From NCBI GenBank assembly GCA_028282595.1, contig JANQHQ010000011.1, forward strand, positions 1-20,251: a stretch of DNA of 20,251 bases, written 5' to 3'. Positions within the stretch are counted from its first letter, which is position 1; every line of letters begins with the position of its first letter. This document shows, in pieces, positions 8,887-15,837 of this stretch. Below the pieces are notes generated by a model that was given only the letters and a program-made list of their open reading frames with translations, was not told the origin of the DNA and searched no databases. Source of the DNA: Chlorobium sp. Its GTDB lineage: Bacteria > Bacteroidota > Chlorobiia > Chlorobiales > Chlorobiaceae. The position numbers were made by a program, and so were the translations under genes.

Positions 8887-8947
8887 CGCGTAAAGCCGTA
8901 TAATCAGACTGTCGCAATGTGTTTTTGGACGTAACAACAGGAGGATA

Positions 8948-9196
8948 ATGGGTAAGAAGTATGAAGTGCGCAGCGATTTTTTTCATGAAAAAGTCATCGC
9001 GGCAATCTTTTACGGCTATCGTACCGTGAAAAACCCCGTATCCATAGCGGTTCACCCCGAGCTGATGGCGAGAATACGGACGGATTTCAAGGACAAGGTG
9101 CTCGCTCCGAAAAAATTCGGCGATGCGGAAACCTTCTTCGGGCTTCCGGTCGTCGAGGACGCTTCAAAAGGGAAGGATTATATCGAGGTGAGGTAA
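8948..9196 (+). CDS. Small conserved-looking protein of unknown function
   Basis: This 82-residue soluble protein begins MGKKYEVRSDFFHEKVIAA and ends GLPVVEDASKGKDYIEVR. I do not recognise it. The composition is balanced, with alternating strands and one helix (HPELMARIRTDFKDKV), and there is no signal peptide, membrane segment or cysteine. AGGAGG at 8939-8944 lies only three bases before ATG 8948, tighter than usual, but no other start fits. It follows the kinase gene by 61 bases on the same strand without a visible terminator, so the two may form a transcription unit. The clear ribosome binding site and coding-like composition support a real gene. Confidence 0.7.
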   Translation: MGKKYEVRSDFFHEKVIAAIFYGYRTVKNPVSIAVHPELMARIRTDFKDKVLAPKKFGDAETFFGLPVVEDASKGKDYIEVR

Positions 9197-9329
9197 CAGA
9201 TATGTCATTGTTGCCCTTGTTTTTTTCTTCGCTATATCGTCTCGTTTATTCGCTTTACGAATATGGTGTCACGCAATCACGGCAAGGCATGGGGTTCTGC
9301 CATATGACATATTATCTGGAAAACTTTTA

Positions 9330-9359
9330 TTGTTCGGCGTAATAACAAAGTGGTATATT
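9330..9359 (+). promoter_or_regulatory. Candidate promoter before the decayed SGNH gene
   Basis: TTGTTC (9330-9335) and TATATT (9354-9359) are separated by 18 bases, an acceptable sigma-70-type pair. Downstream lies a short inverted repeat GAGTTT...AAACTC (9378-9397), then GGAG (9405-9408) eight bases before ATG 9417. The intact control region in front of a broken reading frame suggests recent decay. Confidence 0.4.
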
Positions 9360-9416
9360 GGGGAAGAGTAGGGAAGTGAGTTTTGTAAAACAAACTCAGG
9401 AAAAGGAGTCCTCCCC

Positions 9417-9867
9417 ATGGACATTCACCCCGAACCCGAACTCATGATTATCGGCGACTCCCTTGCACAGGGATGCCGACTTCTCAGTGTCGCCAAAGAA
9501 AACTGGTCCTTCGTTTCGCCTGACTACAAACCGTCCGGTCAGCTCCGATACCGAAAAGCTGATCAGGGAGTCAGGACTGACACTCGATCTGCGCTCAGTG
9601 CCTTCATTGCCATCAAAAAGCTCCGAAATATCGTCAGGGACAACCTGAAGGTCCCAAGCGGGGTCGGGGTTTATGCGGTTCTTGCATCGGAAATCCTTCA
9701 TCTCATGGGCATGCCGCATGAAAGGGGAGAGCTTTTGAACCATTTTCGCGATCACAGACGTGCTGCAAAAAGCAGAAAAGAAAGATCAGTCCCGAAGCAC
9801 ATCGCTGGAAGGGCTTTATGAAAAGGAGACAATGGAGTTGAACGAATTTATCGATTTCATGAAGTAA
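9417..9867 (+). pseudogene. Decayed SGNH/GDSL-type hydrolase-like gene
   Basis: The 5' end reads MDIHPEPELMIIGDSLAQGC, in which IGDSLAQG is the block-I serine motif of SGNH/GDSL hydrolases. After SFVSPDYK the natural-looking sequence continues in the +1 frame (RPVSSDTEKLIRESGLTLDL). In that frame it is interrupted by TGA at 9646-9648 and 9736-9738, then runs as TIFAITDVLQKAEKK and ...GLYEKETMELNEFIDFMK to TAA at 9865-9867. The original frame stays open to 9821 but becomes basic and gene-unlike. I infer a frameshift near 9520, two nonsense changes and a large internal deletion, since the Asp-His dyad region of a full SGNH enzyme is not identifiable. GGAG (9405-9408) remains in front. The family assignment rests on one motif and could be wrong. 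Confidence 0.55.
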
Positions 9868-9921
9868 TCGCTGAAGATCAAGTGAAACAATACATTCTCC
9901 AAATATCTTGAGGAGTGTAAA

Positions 9922-10980
9922 ATGGACGTGAATCACCTTATTCAAAACTATTCTTCAAAATTTAGGCGAGGTAGCCATCGCGTCATTGATTTCATATTTG
10001 GCCGACGCGTATCCTTAATCCATCTCGTGGAGGCAAAAGAACGCCACAAAACCTTGAGTTCGATAATTGAGTTTCATAAGAGAAAAATTGAAGAAGCAGG
10101 TCCTCATGACTCAGAAAAAACACGTGCTATTGAATCTTGCCAAATCCAGCTGGAAGAGGCTAAGACGCTGCTAACGCGAGATCAAAAAGATTTAAATGAT
10201 TTATGGCGAATACTGACTCGTGTACGTAATCTTATTATGGACCATATTCTGAATGAACATGGATTGATTCAGCAGTTGGATTTTTGCCGTGAGGAAGCTT
10301 TTCGCCTTGATGTTGCACATGATCCGGTGATTTCGGATATGTTGCAAAAATTGGCTGAAGCTACGGATGAGGATAATGTGCATCCAGAAAGAATAAAGCG
10401 TCATGTCCGGGCCTTGAACGAGAGGTTCAATACGATCAGAACAGCTCGTATCTATGAACAGTTTATCAAGATGCGAACCTACAAAACCGCTCTTGTAGTA
10501 CTGGTATTTTTGAGTGCAATGTTGATAGTATTGACAGAGCAAGTTGTGGGAAATGACGCCGATAAAGCCGGTAACGCATTTTTTCCTGTCTATGATTTTC
10601 AATGGGAGTGGGGAAATTTCTGGAAATCTTTAAAGGAAAATATTTTTACGTTTCATGTCAAATTCATGGTTGAGCTATGTAAGCACAACGTTTTGGCTTT
10701 TGTCTTTGCTAGTGGCTTGATCGGTGGATTTTACAGTGTGGTTCTTCGTGTGAGAACTCATGAGAGGAGGGCCGGAGATGATGCCTATTTCAGGTTGTAT
10801 GTTTTGAGCAGGCCTCTTGTTGGAGCCCTTGGGGCCATGGTTCTTTATATTCTTTTTACAGGTGGTTTTGTGACAATTGAATCGGTTCAAGCATTAGGGA
10901 CGACCCCAGATTCAAAAATATTTGGTTTTGCATTTATATCTGGGTTTTCAGAAAGAGTTGTTTTCCCAAATTTTCGATAA
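9922..10980 (+). CDS. AT-rich coiled-coil membrane protein, unknown function
   Basis: This 352-residue protein is not recognised. Residues 1-185 are soluble and strongly helical, with heptad-like charge patterns (EAKERHKTLSSIIEFHKRK; QIQLEEAKTLLTRDQKDL). Helices follow at 189-206, 256-275 and 298-316, with a short hydrophobic GFAFISGFSERVV at the C-terminus. From memory, GF.SERF-like endings close the membrane domain of several unnamed bacterial proteins. ATG 9922 follows AGGAG (9911-9915). Base composition and codon choice are visibly more AT-rich than the flanking genes, suggesting transfer. It ends soon after the SERVV motif; slipping one T in the run at 10971-10974 would extend it by only about ten residues (FDKIPPLPSNSH). 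It sits between two decayed genes. Confidence 0.7.
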   Translation: MDVNHLIQNYSSKFRRGSHRVIDFIFGRRVSLIHLVEAKERHKTLSSIIEFHKRKIEEAGPHDSEKTRAIESCQIQLEEAKTLLTRDQKDLNDLWRILTRVRNLIMDHILNEHGLIQQLDFCREEAFRLDVAHDPVISDMLQKLAEATDEDNVHPERIKRHVRALNERFNTIRTARIYEQFIKMRTYKTALVVLVFLSAMLIVLTEQVVGNDADKAGNAFFPVYDFQWEWGNFWKSLKENIFTFHVKFMVELCKHNVLAFVFASGLIGGFYSVVLRVRTHERRAGDDAYFRLYVLSRPLVGALGAMVLYILFTGGFVTIESVQALGTTPDSKIFGFAFISGFSERVVFPNFR

Positions 10981-11155
10981 AATTCCCCCATTGCCAAGCA
11001 ACAGCCATTAGCCATCACATCACATTTTATCATCGCCCTTTGTTGTATAATATAAATTATGTAAAGCAAAATCAACCAAAGGTTCTGGGCTGCTGCTCTT
11101 CGGTAGATCTGAAAGCCTTGGATATGAGTAATTTTTATAATGATTCTTGCGCGTG

Positions 11156-11620
11156 ATGTGTACAGAGACTCGTTGGAAACAGCGTTTTCAGAGCTTTGAT
11201 CGTGTTTACAGATTATTCAGGTCATCTCTCGAAGAACGCTCTCTGGATGATTATTCCGATCTCGAACGAGACGGGCTTACCAGAAGGTTCAAGTCCTTGT
11301 TCGAGCTCGCATGGAAAACCATGAAGGATTATCTGGAACATGGCGGACTGCAGATCAGCCCTGTTACTCCCAAAAACGTTATTAAAGAAGCGTTTGCGGC
11401 GAAACTTATCGACGACGGTCAGATCTGGATCGACATGATGCTCGACAGAAACCTGCTTTCGCATGCGTACGATCAGAAAAAATTCAGGACGGCGCTCGAT
11501 TCCGTTAAAAACAGCTATCTGCCGAAACTCGAACAGTTACATCAATGCCTGATGCATACGAAAGCCATCCTTTTCGGCTCTCACGAGCCAAAGGAACTGC
11601 AAAACCGTACTCCGATATAG
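11156..11620 (+). CDS. HEPN-domain protein (HI0074 type), toxin-like partner of an MNT antitoxin
   Basis: Residues 1-132 match the HI0074-type 'nucleotidyltransferase substrate binding' HEPN family closely. Markers are the opening RWKQRFQSFD, ELAWKTMKDYLEHGG, VTPKNVIKEAFAAKLIDDG and WIDMMLDRNLLSHAYD. The HEPN RNase signature R-x4-H is present as R98-NLLS-H103. In HEPN-MNT modules the HEPN protein is usually the RNase toxin and MNT the antitoxin, which adenylylates it. Here the normal C-terminus is lost: after KLEQLHQCL the frame runs into MHTKAILFGS, the strand leading to the MNT catalytic motif, then 12 out-of-frame residues and TAG. This looks like a deletion joining the two genes. ATG 11156 is chosen; TTG 11147 and GTG 11153 are alternatives, and no strong ribosome binding site is visible. 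Confidence 0.8.
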   Translation: MCTETRWKQRFQSFDRVYRLFRSSLEERSLDDYSDLERDGLTRRFKSLFELAWKTMKDYLEHGGLQISPVTPKNVIKEAFAAKLIDDGQIWIDMMLDRNLLSHAYDQKKFRTALDSVKNSYLPKLEQLHQCLMHTKAILFGSHEPKELQNRTPI

Positions 11621-11800
11621 ATATAAGCCGTCGAAGGCCCGAAAAACGATCTGGAGGCTGAAAAAATAAGCATGCAGCTTGACGAGCTGCCCCTCCCCTA
11701 CAAGTTCGACATCAAACTGTTGAGCTCGATACGACACGATCCCCTCAGGGAGCATATCCGGCGCGCAGGAATAACCCTGTACAGTACAACCGTCCCTTAA
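11552..11800 (+). pseudogene. MNT nucleotidyltransferase antitoxin remnant, catalytic motif out of frame
   Basis: The sequence before 11581 encodes KAILFGS, and the +2-shifted frame then gives RAKGTAKPYSDIDIS. Together these make the GS...DxD motif of minimal nucleotidyltransferases. From about 11629 the original frame resumes as VEGPKNDLEAEKISMQLDEL, PLPYKFDIKLLSSIRHDP and LREHIRRAGITLYSTTVP, with TAA at 11798-11800, a typical MNT C-terminus. In the continuous frame the only damage is TAG (11618-11620) and TAA (11624-11626). The simplest history is two compensating insertions about 45 bases apart plus loss of the first 20-odd MNT residues at the fusion with the HEPN gene. The C-terminal part could be translated separately from ATG 11672 but would lack the active site. 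Confidence 0.75.
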
Positions 11801-11831
11801 AAAAAGTTATTTGATTAAAAATCAATAACTT
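11799..11831 (-). terminator. Intrinsic terminator of the kamA-like gene
   Basis: On the minus strand, AAGTTATTGATT and AATCAAATAACTT form a 12-bp AT-rich stem with one bulged base and a three-base loop, followed directly by a run of seven T. The stem overlaps the stop codon of the aminomutase gene. The U-tract lies on the minus side only, so it mainly serves the aminomutase, although the stem separates it from the convergent MNT remnant as well. Confidence 0.75.
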
Positions 11832-12906
11832 ATTCAGGAATATTGGGGATTCTGGTCGTCTTTCCCTGGTGATTGCGCAGCAGGTATTCGTTCTCGTTTT
11901 TATCGACGATATAATAGTCCGGCATCAGCGGGATTTTGCCTACGTTGGTTGCCAGGACATACATCGGCTGTGCGAGACCTGTTGTGTGACCGCGCAGAGC
12001 GTCGCGGATCAACTCGGCGCCTTTTTCCACCGGCGTCCGGAAATGATCGATGCCCGGAGCGGGCTCACAGTAAAAGACATAGTACGGCCTGATGCGGATG
12101 CGCAGTAATTTCTGGTGCAGCTCTCTGAAGGTATCGACATCGTCGTTGATCCCCCTCAACAGCACCGCCTGATTTCCGACATTGATGCCGCAGCTCATCA
12201 GCTCGTACACCGCTTCCTCCGTTTTCCCGGTAATTTCTTTCGGATGATTGCACTGCGTATTGATCCAGACGGGAACTCTGTGAAAGCCGCCGATAGCGTT
12301 CTTCAAACCTTCGGTTATCCGGTGCGGCAGCACAATGGGCAGGCGGGAACCTATGCGAATCATTTCCACGTGCGGTATCTCGCGCAGTCTTGAGATCAGG
12401 CGCCCCAGTTTATCGTCCGACAACAGCAACGGATCGCCTCCCGTTATGAGTACGTCGCGGATTTCAGGGTGTTCGGCGATCCAGGCCAGCCCTTCATCCA
12501 CATCCATGCGCAGTTGCAGATCCTGATCGACGACGAGCTCCTTGCGAAAGCAATGCCGACAATAAATCGCACACGTTTCGAGAACGGTAAAAGCAATGCG
12601 ATCGTGATACTGGCGGGCAATACTATCCGGCCGGACTTCATCGGTCGACCTGTTTTCTTTCCAGACCAGGTAGTTATTCATTCCAAATTCGTTTACCTGC
12701 TCCCGCATCGATGGAATCACCTGTTTACGAATGGGACAGTCCGGATCGTCTTTGTCCATCAGCGAGGCAAAATAGGGAGATACCCCCCATTTCGTCCGTA
12801 ACGTTCCGATAGCCCGCTTTTCGTCGTCGGATACATTGATGTACTGTTCAAGCCTCTCAAGTGAATTCACCTGATTGCGCATCTGCTTCACCCATTCTTC
12901 CGCCAT
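11830..12906 (-). CDS. KamA-family 2,3-aminomutase (radical SAM, PLP)
   Basis: This 358-residue enzyme belongs to the lysine 2,3-aminomutase family, radical-SAM enzymes that use PLP to move an alpha-amino group to the beta carbon. Visible features are C112-x3-C116-x2-C119 (CAIYCRHCF) for the 4Fe-4S cluster, ITGGDPLLL (SAM-binding GGDPL), HFRTP, and K324 in NVGKIPLMPDY as the PLP lysine. The two aspartates that hold the lysine side chain in the Clostridium enzyme (D293, D330) align here to E281 and A319, with N321 nearby. Substrate is therefore uncertain; glutamate 2,3-aminomutase also departs at these sites. No ablB-type acetyltransferase is adjacent. The start is CAT 12904-12906, preceded by AGGAGA on the minus strand; the frame extends 15 codons further without better signals. 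Confidence 0.88.
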   Translation of the reverse strand: MAEEWVKQMRNQVNSLERLEQYINVSDDEKRAIGTLRTKWGVSPYFASLMDKDDPDCPIRKQVIPSMREQVNEFGMNNYLVWKENRSTDEVRPDSIARQYHDRIAFTVLETCAIYCRHCFRKELVVDQDLQLRMDVDEGLAWIAEHPEIRDVLITGGDPLLLSDDKLGRLISRLREIPHVEMIRIGSRLPIVLPHRITEGLKNAIGGFHRVPVWINTQCNHPKEITGKTEEAVYELMSCGINVGNQAVLLRGINDDVDTFRELHQKLLRIRIRPYYVFYCEPAPGIDHFRTPVEKGAELIRDALRGHTTGLAQPMYVLATNVGKIPLMPDYYIVDKNENEYLLRNHQGKTTRIPNIPE

Positions 12907-13030
12907 GGATTCTCCTGTTGTGTTTTGGTGTGATATCAGCAATATAGCCACCGAAAAGGCATAACTCTCAATACGCCCCTCTGTCTTTCCGATCTTCAGG
13001 GAACGGCGACACGCGAGGCCCTCGAAAAAC

Positions 13031-14005
13031 TCAAGGCTTCCAGAGATCCGTTTCGGGGTAAAATGCCTGCCAGGCGAACCAGAACGCGGTCAGCGAGGGG
13101 ATGTCGTCACCTTCGGGGCCGGTCACTTTGAGGTGCTGCTTCTCCGGGTCGTAACGCACGGCGATCTTCACACCGCCGACCGTATCGCGGACCGCTTTCT
13201 TCGCAGAAAGCAGGTCGACCGGATAGGCTTTCGCCTGACCGTTAACGATGATCCCGACGACCCACGCCTTCTCTTTCAGCTCCGTACGGTTGCGCGGAAC
13301 GGGAAACATCGTTCTGTCGGAGTCGAAATAGGAGGCGTAGGCTCTGGCGGCGTAGTTTCTCCGGTGCCCGGTATCGGTCGAAAGCACCCGGCCGCCGGGA
13401 TACTTCCCGCGCCACGCTTTCCAGGTCGACTGTTCGCTCGGCATCCATTCGAGTTTCGTCCCGACCGCGGGTCCGCTGACGGCCTCCATCGCGAGCTGGG
13501 ACCAAAGCGATTCGGTTTCCCGGTCGTACATGAGAACGTCGCTGCGGTACAGGAGTCCCGAGACGCCGAAGGTTCTGGTCGTTCCGCCGGCCCTGCGGTC
13601 GAACACCATGACCGTTCCGCAGAGCGGACAGTAGGTTACGGCGAGGGCTTCCCCGCCGATCAGGTCGTTGACGATCTCGTGCCACACCAGGATGCGCAAG
13701 GGATAGGCGCGGGCGTCGTTTCCGCGCACGACGCCGATGACCATGTCGTCGTCCAGCAGGTAATCGACCTCTCCCGCAGCGACGAATTTCGGGTCGTCTA
13801 TGGATGGAATACCGTCCCGGCCGGGTCCGCCGGAGAGAATTTCACTCCGCTCGACGGTCGCACCGGACAGGTCGAAACCGTTCATGGTCTGAGCGTTCGC
13901 GGCCGTTGCAGGGCCGGAAAAGAACGCGACGAGAAACGACAGCGCAACCGCGAAAACCGCATAACCTGTTGTATTGAAACATCCTGAAACCGTCCTCCCC
14001 TTCAT
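13031..14005 (-). CDS. Exported DUF3179-domain protein
   Basis: This 324-residue protein has a signal peptide at about residues 1-38, with a hydrophobic core YAVFAVALSFLVAFF and a cleavage-like ATAANA. It carries the DUF3179 hallmarks: RAYPLRILVWHEIVND, then YCPLCGT with C126-x2-C129, and FGVSGLLYRSDVLMYDRET. The paired cysteines, His109 and the export signal suggest a periplasmic protein that may bind metal or do thiol chemistry; no DUF3179 activity is established that I know of. I chose CAT 14003-14005 because AAGGAGG lies about five bases upstream on the minus strand and the signal peptide then starts properly (MKGRTVSG); the longer frame to 14068 adds a charged non-signal stretch. It faces away from the sigma-factor operon and is separated from the aminomutase gene by 124 bases. 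Confidence 0.85.
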   Translation of the reverse strand: MKGRTVSGCFNTTGYAVFAVALSFLVAFFSGPATAANAQTMNGFDLSGATVERSEILSGGPGRDGIPSIDDPKFVAAGEVDYLLDDDMVIGVVRGNDARAYPLRILVWHEIVNDLIGGEALAVTYCPLCGTVMVFDRRAGGTTRTFGVSGLLYRSDVLMYDRETESLWSQLAMEAVSGPAVGTKLEWMPSEQSTWKAWRGKYPGGRVLSTDTGHRRNYAARAYASYFDSDRTMFPVPRNRTELKEKAWVVGIIVNGQAKAYPVDLLSAKKAVRDTVGGVKIAVRYDPEKQHLKVTGPEGDDIPSLTAFWFAWQAFYPETDLWKP

Positions 14006-14248
14006 CGCATCCTCCTTCGTGAATCGTTCGTGCCGGTCCCGAAGCGCAAACCGGCGGGCATCCTCCACTCTTCACTAACGCACTTCCCTGCCCGATCATT
14101 CGTCCCGGAGGTCTCTCGGGTGAATGTTTTTACCCTTCACGGCGTCATAACAGCATATGCGAAAGAAAAGGACCTCATGACAATACACAGAGATGCCCAA
14201 AAATGAAACCTTTTTGCCCCTTCGTACATAGAAATCAATAAAGAGCCG

Positions 14249-14800
14249 ATGACAGGGATCGATCAGGACAGCACGAAACGATTTCACGACGGAGACCCGG
14301 AGGCTCTTCAGGAAATTGTAACGCATTACCAGGGTTCGATTTTCGGGATCGGCGTGAAGCTCCTCGGAACGGCTGAAGATGCGAAGGACTACTGTCAGGA
14401 TGTGTTTGTGCATGCGTATGAAAAACGACGATTGTACGACCCCGAAAGACCGTTTGAACCCTGGTTTTATAAACTCGCCCTCAATCTGGGCAGACAGCGA
14501 CTGAGAAAACGGCGGGAAATTCCGAAAAGTGGCTCCATGCCGGTGCAGGTAGCCGGGGAGACCGCCGAGCGGGAAATGGTCGAAAACGAGCGGAGAGCGC
14601 GCGTGGGAGACGTGCTCCGGAAACTGAAACCCAAGTATCGCGAATGCCTCGCGTTACGCTTTGAAGCGGATATGAAACTTCAGGAAATAGCGCAAACCCT
14701 CGGGCTTCCGCTCGGAACGGTGAAAACCCGCTTGCGGAGAGGGATGACAACCTTTAAAGAGCTTTACGCACAAGGAGGTGGATTCGATGAAATGCAATGA
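14249..14800 (+). CDS. ECF-type RNA polymerase sigma factor
   Basis: This 183-residue protein is a two-domain group-4 sigma factor. Region 2 covers about residues 15-85, with the core-binding helix DAKDYCQDVFVHAYEKRR and the -10 recognition segment FEPWFYKLALNLGRQRLRKRR. Region 4 covers about 115-170 with PKYRECLALRFEADMKLQEI and a helix-turn-helix LGLPLGTVKTRLRRG. The next gene encodes a zinc-binding membrane anti-sigma factor whose start overlaps this stop by 14 bases, so the activity is probably held by that partner until an envelope signal arrives. The ribosome binding site is weak. Autoregulation is usual for such pairs; a -35-like GAAACC at 14205-14210 lies upstream, but I cannot fix a matching -10. 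Confidence 0.92.
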   Translation: MTGIDQDSTKRFHDGDPEALQEIVTHYQGSIFGIGVKLLGTAEDAKDYCQDVFVHAYEKRRLYDPERPFEPWFYKLALNLGRQRLRKRREIPKSGSMPVQVAGETAEREMVENERRARVGDVLRKLKPKYRECLALRFEADMKLQEIAQTLGLPLGTVKTRLRRGMTTFKELYAQGGGFDEMQ

Positions 14801-15263
14801 TGCCGAACGGTTGCTGGCGGACAGGGCGCTGGGCTGCCTCGAGGAGGAGCGCCGGCCGGAACTGGAAAACCATCTGAAGGCATGCTCCCGGTGCAGCCGC
14901 GAAGCCGGGCTCTATCTCGAAGCGGCCCGGGCTCTGCGATCCTCGACCCCGGAGCCGGAGCTTTCCGGCCTTGCAGCCCGCGTCGTTGCCGAGGCGGTTT
15001 CGGGGGAAAAGGGTTGGCTTCGCCTGATCAAACCCCGCATTCCGCTTCTGGCTGCTGCCGCCGCGGTCGTGCTGGCGGTCGTCACCACGCCGTTTTTCTT
15101 CGGGAACGACAGCGAAACGATGACCCGGCTGGAAGTTATCGAGGCCTATGCCGGGGATCTGGAATCCATGGGTCTGGGAAACGGGGTTCCGGGCTACGAT
15201 ACGGAATTCAGCTATGAAAATTACGGGGTACCGGAAAACGTCACCTCGTATCTCATCCGGTAG
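14787..15263 (+). CDS. Zinc-binding membrane anti-sigma factor
   Basis: This 158-residue protein opens with an anti-sigma zinc-finger domain: C3, then H29-x3-C33-x2-C36 (HLKACSRC), the ZAS pattern. A single transmembrane helix follows at about 85-103 (IPLLAAAAAVVLAVV), and a short extracytoplasmic tail of about 55 residues is rich in Glu/Asp/Tyr. The cytoplasmic domain should hold the sigma factor; the tail is small for a sensor. The start is ATG 14787, seven bases after AAGGAGGT (14772-14779); the GTG at 14778 lies within that ribosome binding site and is unlikely. The 14-base overlap with the sigma gene implies coupled translation and balanced amounts. Confidence 0.88.
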   Translation: MKCNDAERLLADRALGCLEEERRPELENHLKACSRCSREAGLYLEAARALRSSTPEPELSGLAARVVAEAVSGEKGWLRLIKPRIPLLAAAAAVVLAVVTTPFFFGNDSETMTRLEVIEAYAGDLESMGLGNGVPGYDTEFSYENYGVPENVTSYLIR

Positions 15264-15321
15264 GAGCGGTTCTCCTGCCTGTTCTTTCACAATCGACAAC
15301 AACACGATAACGAACACAATC

Positions 15322-15813
15322 ATGCACAAGTTTACGAAACGACTCTTCATCACAGCACTCGTGGCACTCGTTCTCCCGCTCTCGGCCGTCCAGGCAAAAC
15401 CGTTCGGTTTCGGTCCGGCATTCGGTCCGGGCGGCGGAGGCCCTCACGAGAGAGCCGCCATGATGGAACCCGGTTCCCGCATCATGGCCGATCTGGACCT
15501 TTCCGATCGGCAGATCGACCTGCTGAAAAAAAGAAAGCGCGAAAAACACAAAACCATGATCGGACTGCGTTCGGAGTTGAAGATGCTGCGGGTGGATCTG
15601 GCCGAAGAGACGAGCCGGGCTAACCCCGACATGGCCCGGATAAACGCACTATCGCAGAAAATCGGCGTGGTCCAAGGAAAAATGACGGCCGAACGAATGG
15701 GATCGGTTGTCTATCTGCGCAGTATCCTGAACGACAAGCAGAAAAAAATCATGGACGCTCACCACCTCGAATTCGGCGCGAAGCACGGCAGAAAGGACTG
15801 CGGCCGAAAGTAG
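15322..15813 (+). CDS. Spy/CpxP-like periplasmic protein (heavy-metal sensor/chaperone type)
   Basis: This 163-residue secreted protein has a signal peptide MHKFTKRLFITALVALVLPL, cleaved around SAVQA-KP at residue 25. A Gly/Pro-rich linker (FGPGGGGPHERA) follows, then an all-helical domain of about 100 residues (LDLSDRQIDLLKKRKREKHK...MARINALSQKIGVVQGKM) of the Spy/CpxP periplasmic heavy-metal-resistance type. Such proteins act as ATP-independent chaperones or stress sensors in the periplasm. It lies 58 bases behind the anti-sigma gene and ends at a strong terminator, so it is the third gene of the sigma operon and a likely output or feedback component. The strict LTxxQ motif is not clear (LSDRQ is closest). 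No good ribosome binding site is seen before ATG 15322. Confidence 0.75.
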   Translation: MHKFTKRLFITALVALVLPLSAVQAKPFGFGPAFGPGGGGPHERAAMMEPGSRIMADLDLSDRQIDLLKKRKREKHKTMIGLRSELKMLRVDLAEETSRANPDMARINALSQKIGVVQGKMTAERMGSVVYLRSILNDKQKKIMDAHHLEFGAKHGRKDCGRK

Positions 15814-15837
15814 AACGGCTTTCAGGCAGCCACACCG

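Noticed and set aside
9646..9738. TGA codons at 9646 and 9736 as recoded Trp or selenocysteine
   Set aside because: A separate frameshift is also needed, no SECIS-like hairpin is seen, and other genes in the window use TGA as a normal stop (for example in the ATGA overlaps).
13133..13987. Long plus-strand open frame opposite the DUF3179 gene
   Set aside because: It is a GC-rich antisense shadow without a domain; the minus strand carries the conserved YCPLCGT protein and signal peptide.
15148..15321. Longer N-terminus for the Spy-like protein
   Set aside because: It would overlap the anti-sigma gene and place a non-signal stretch before a clear signal peptide starting at 15322.
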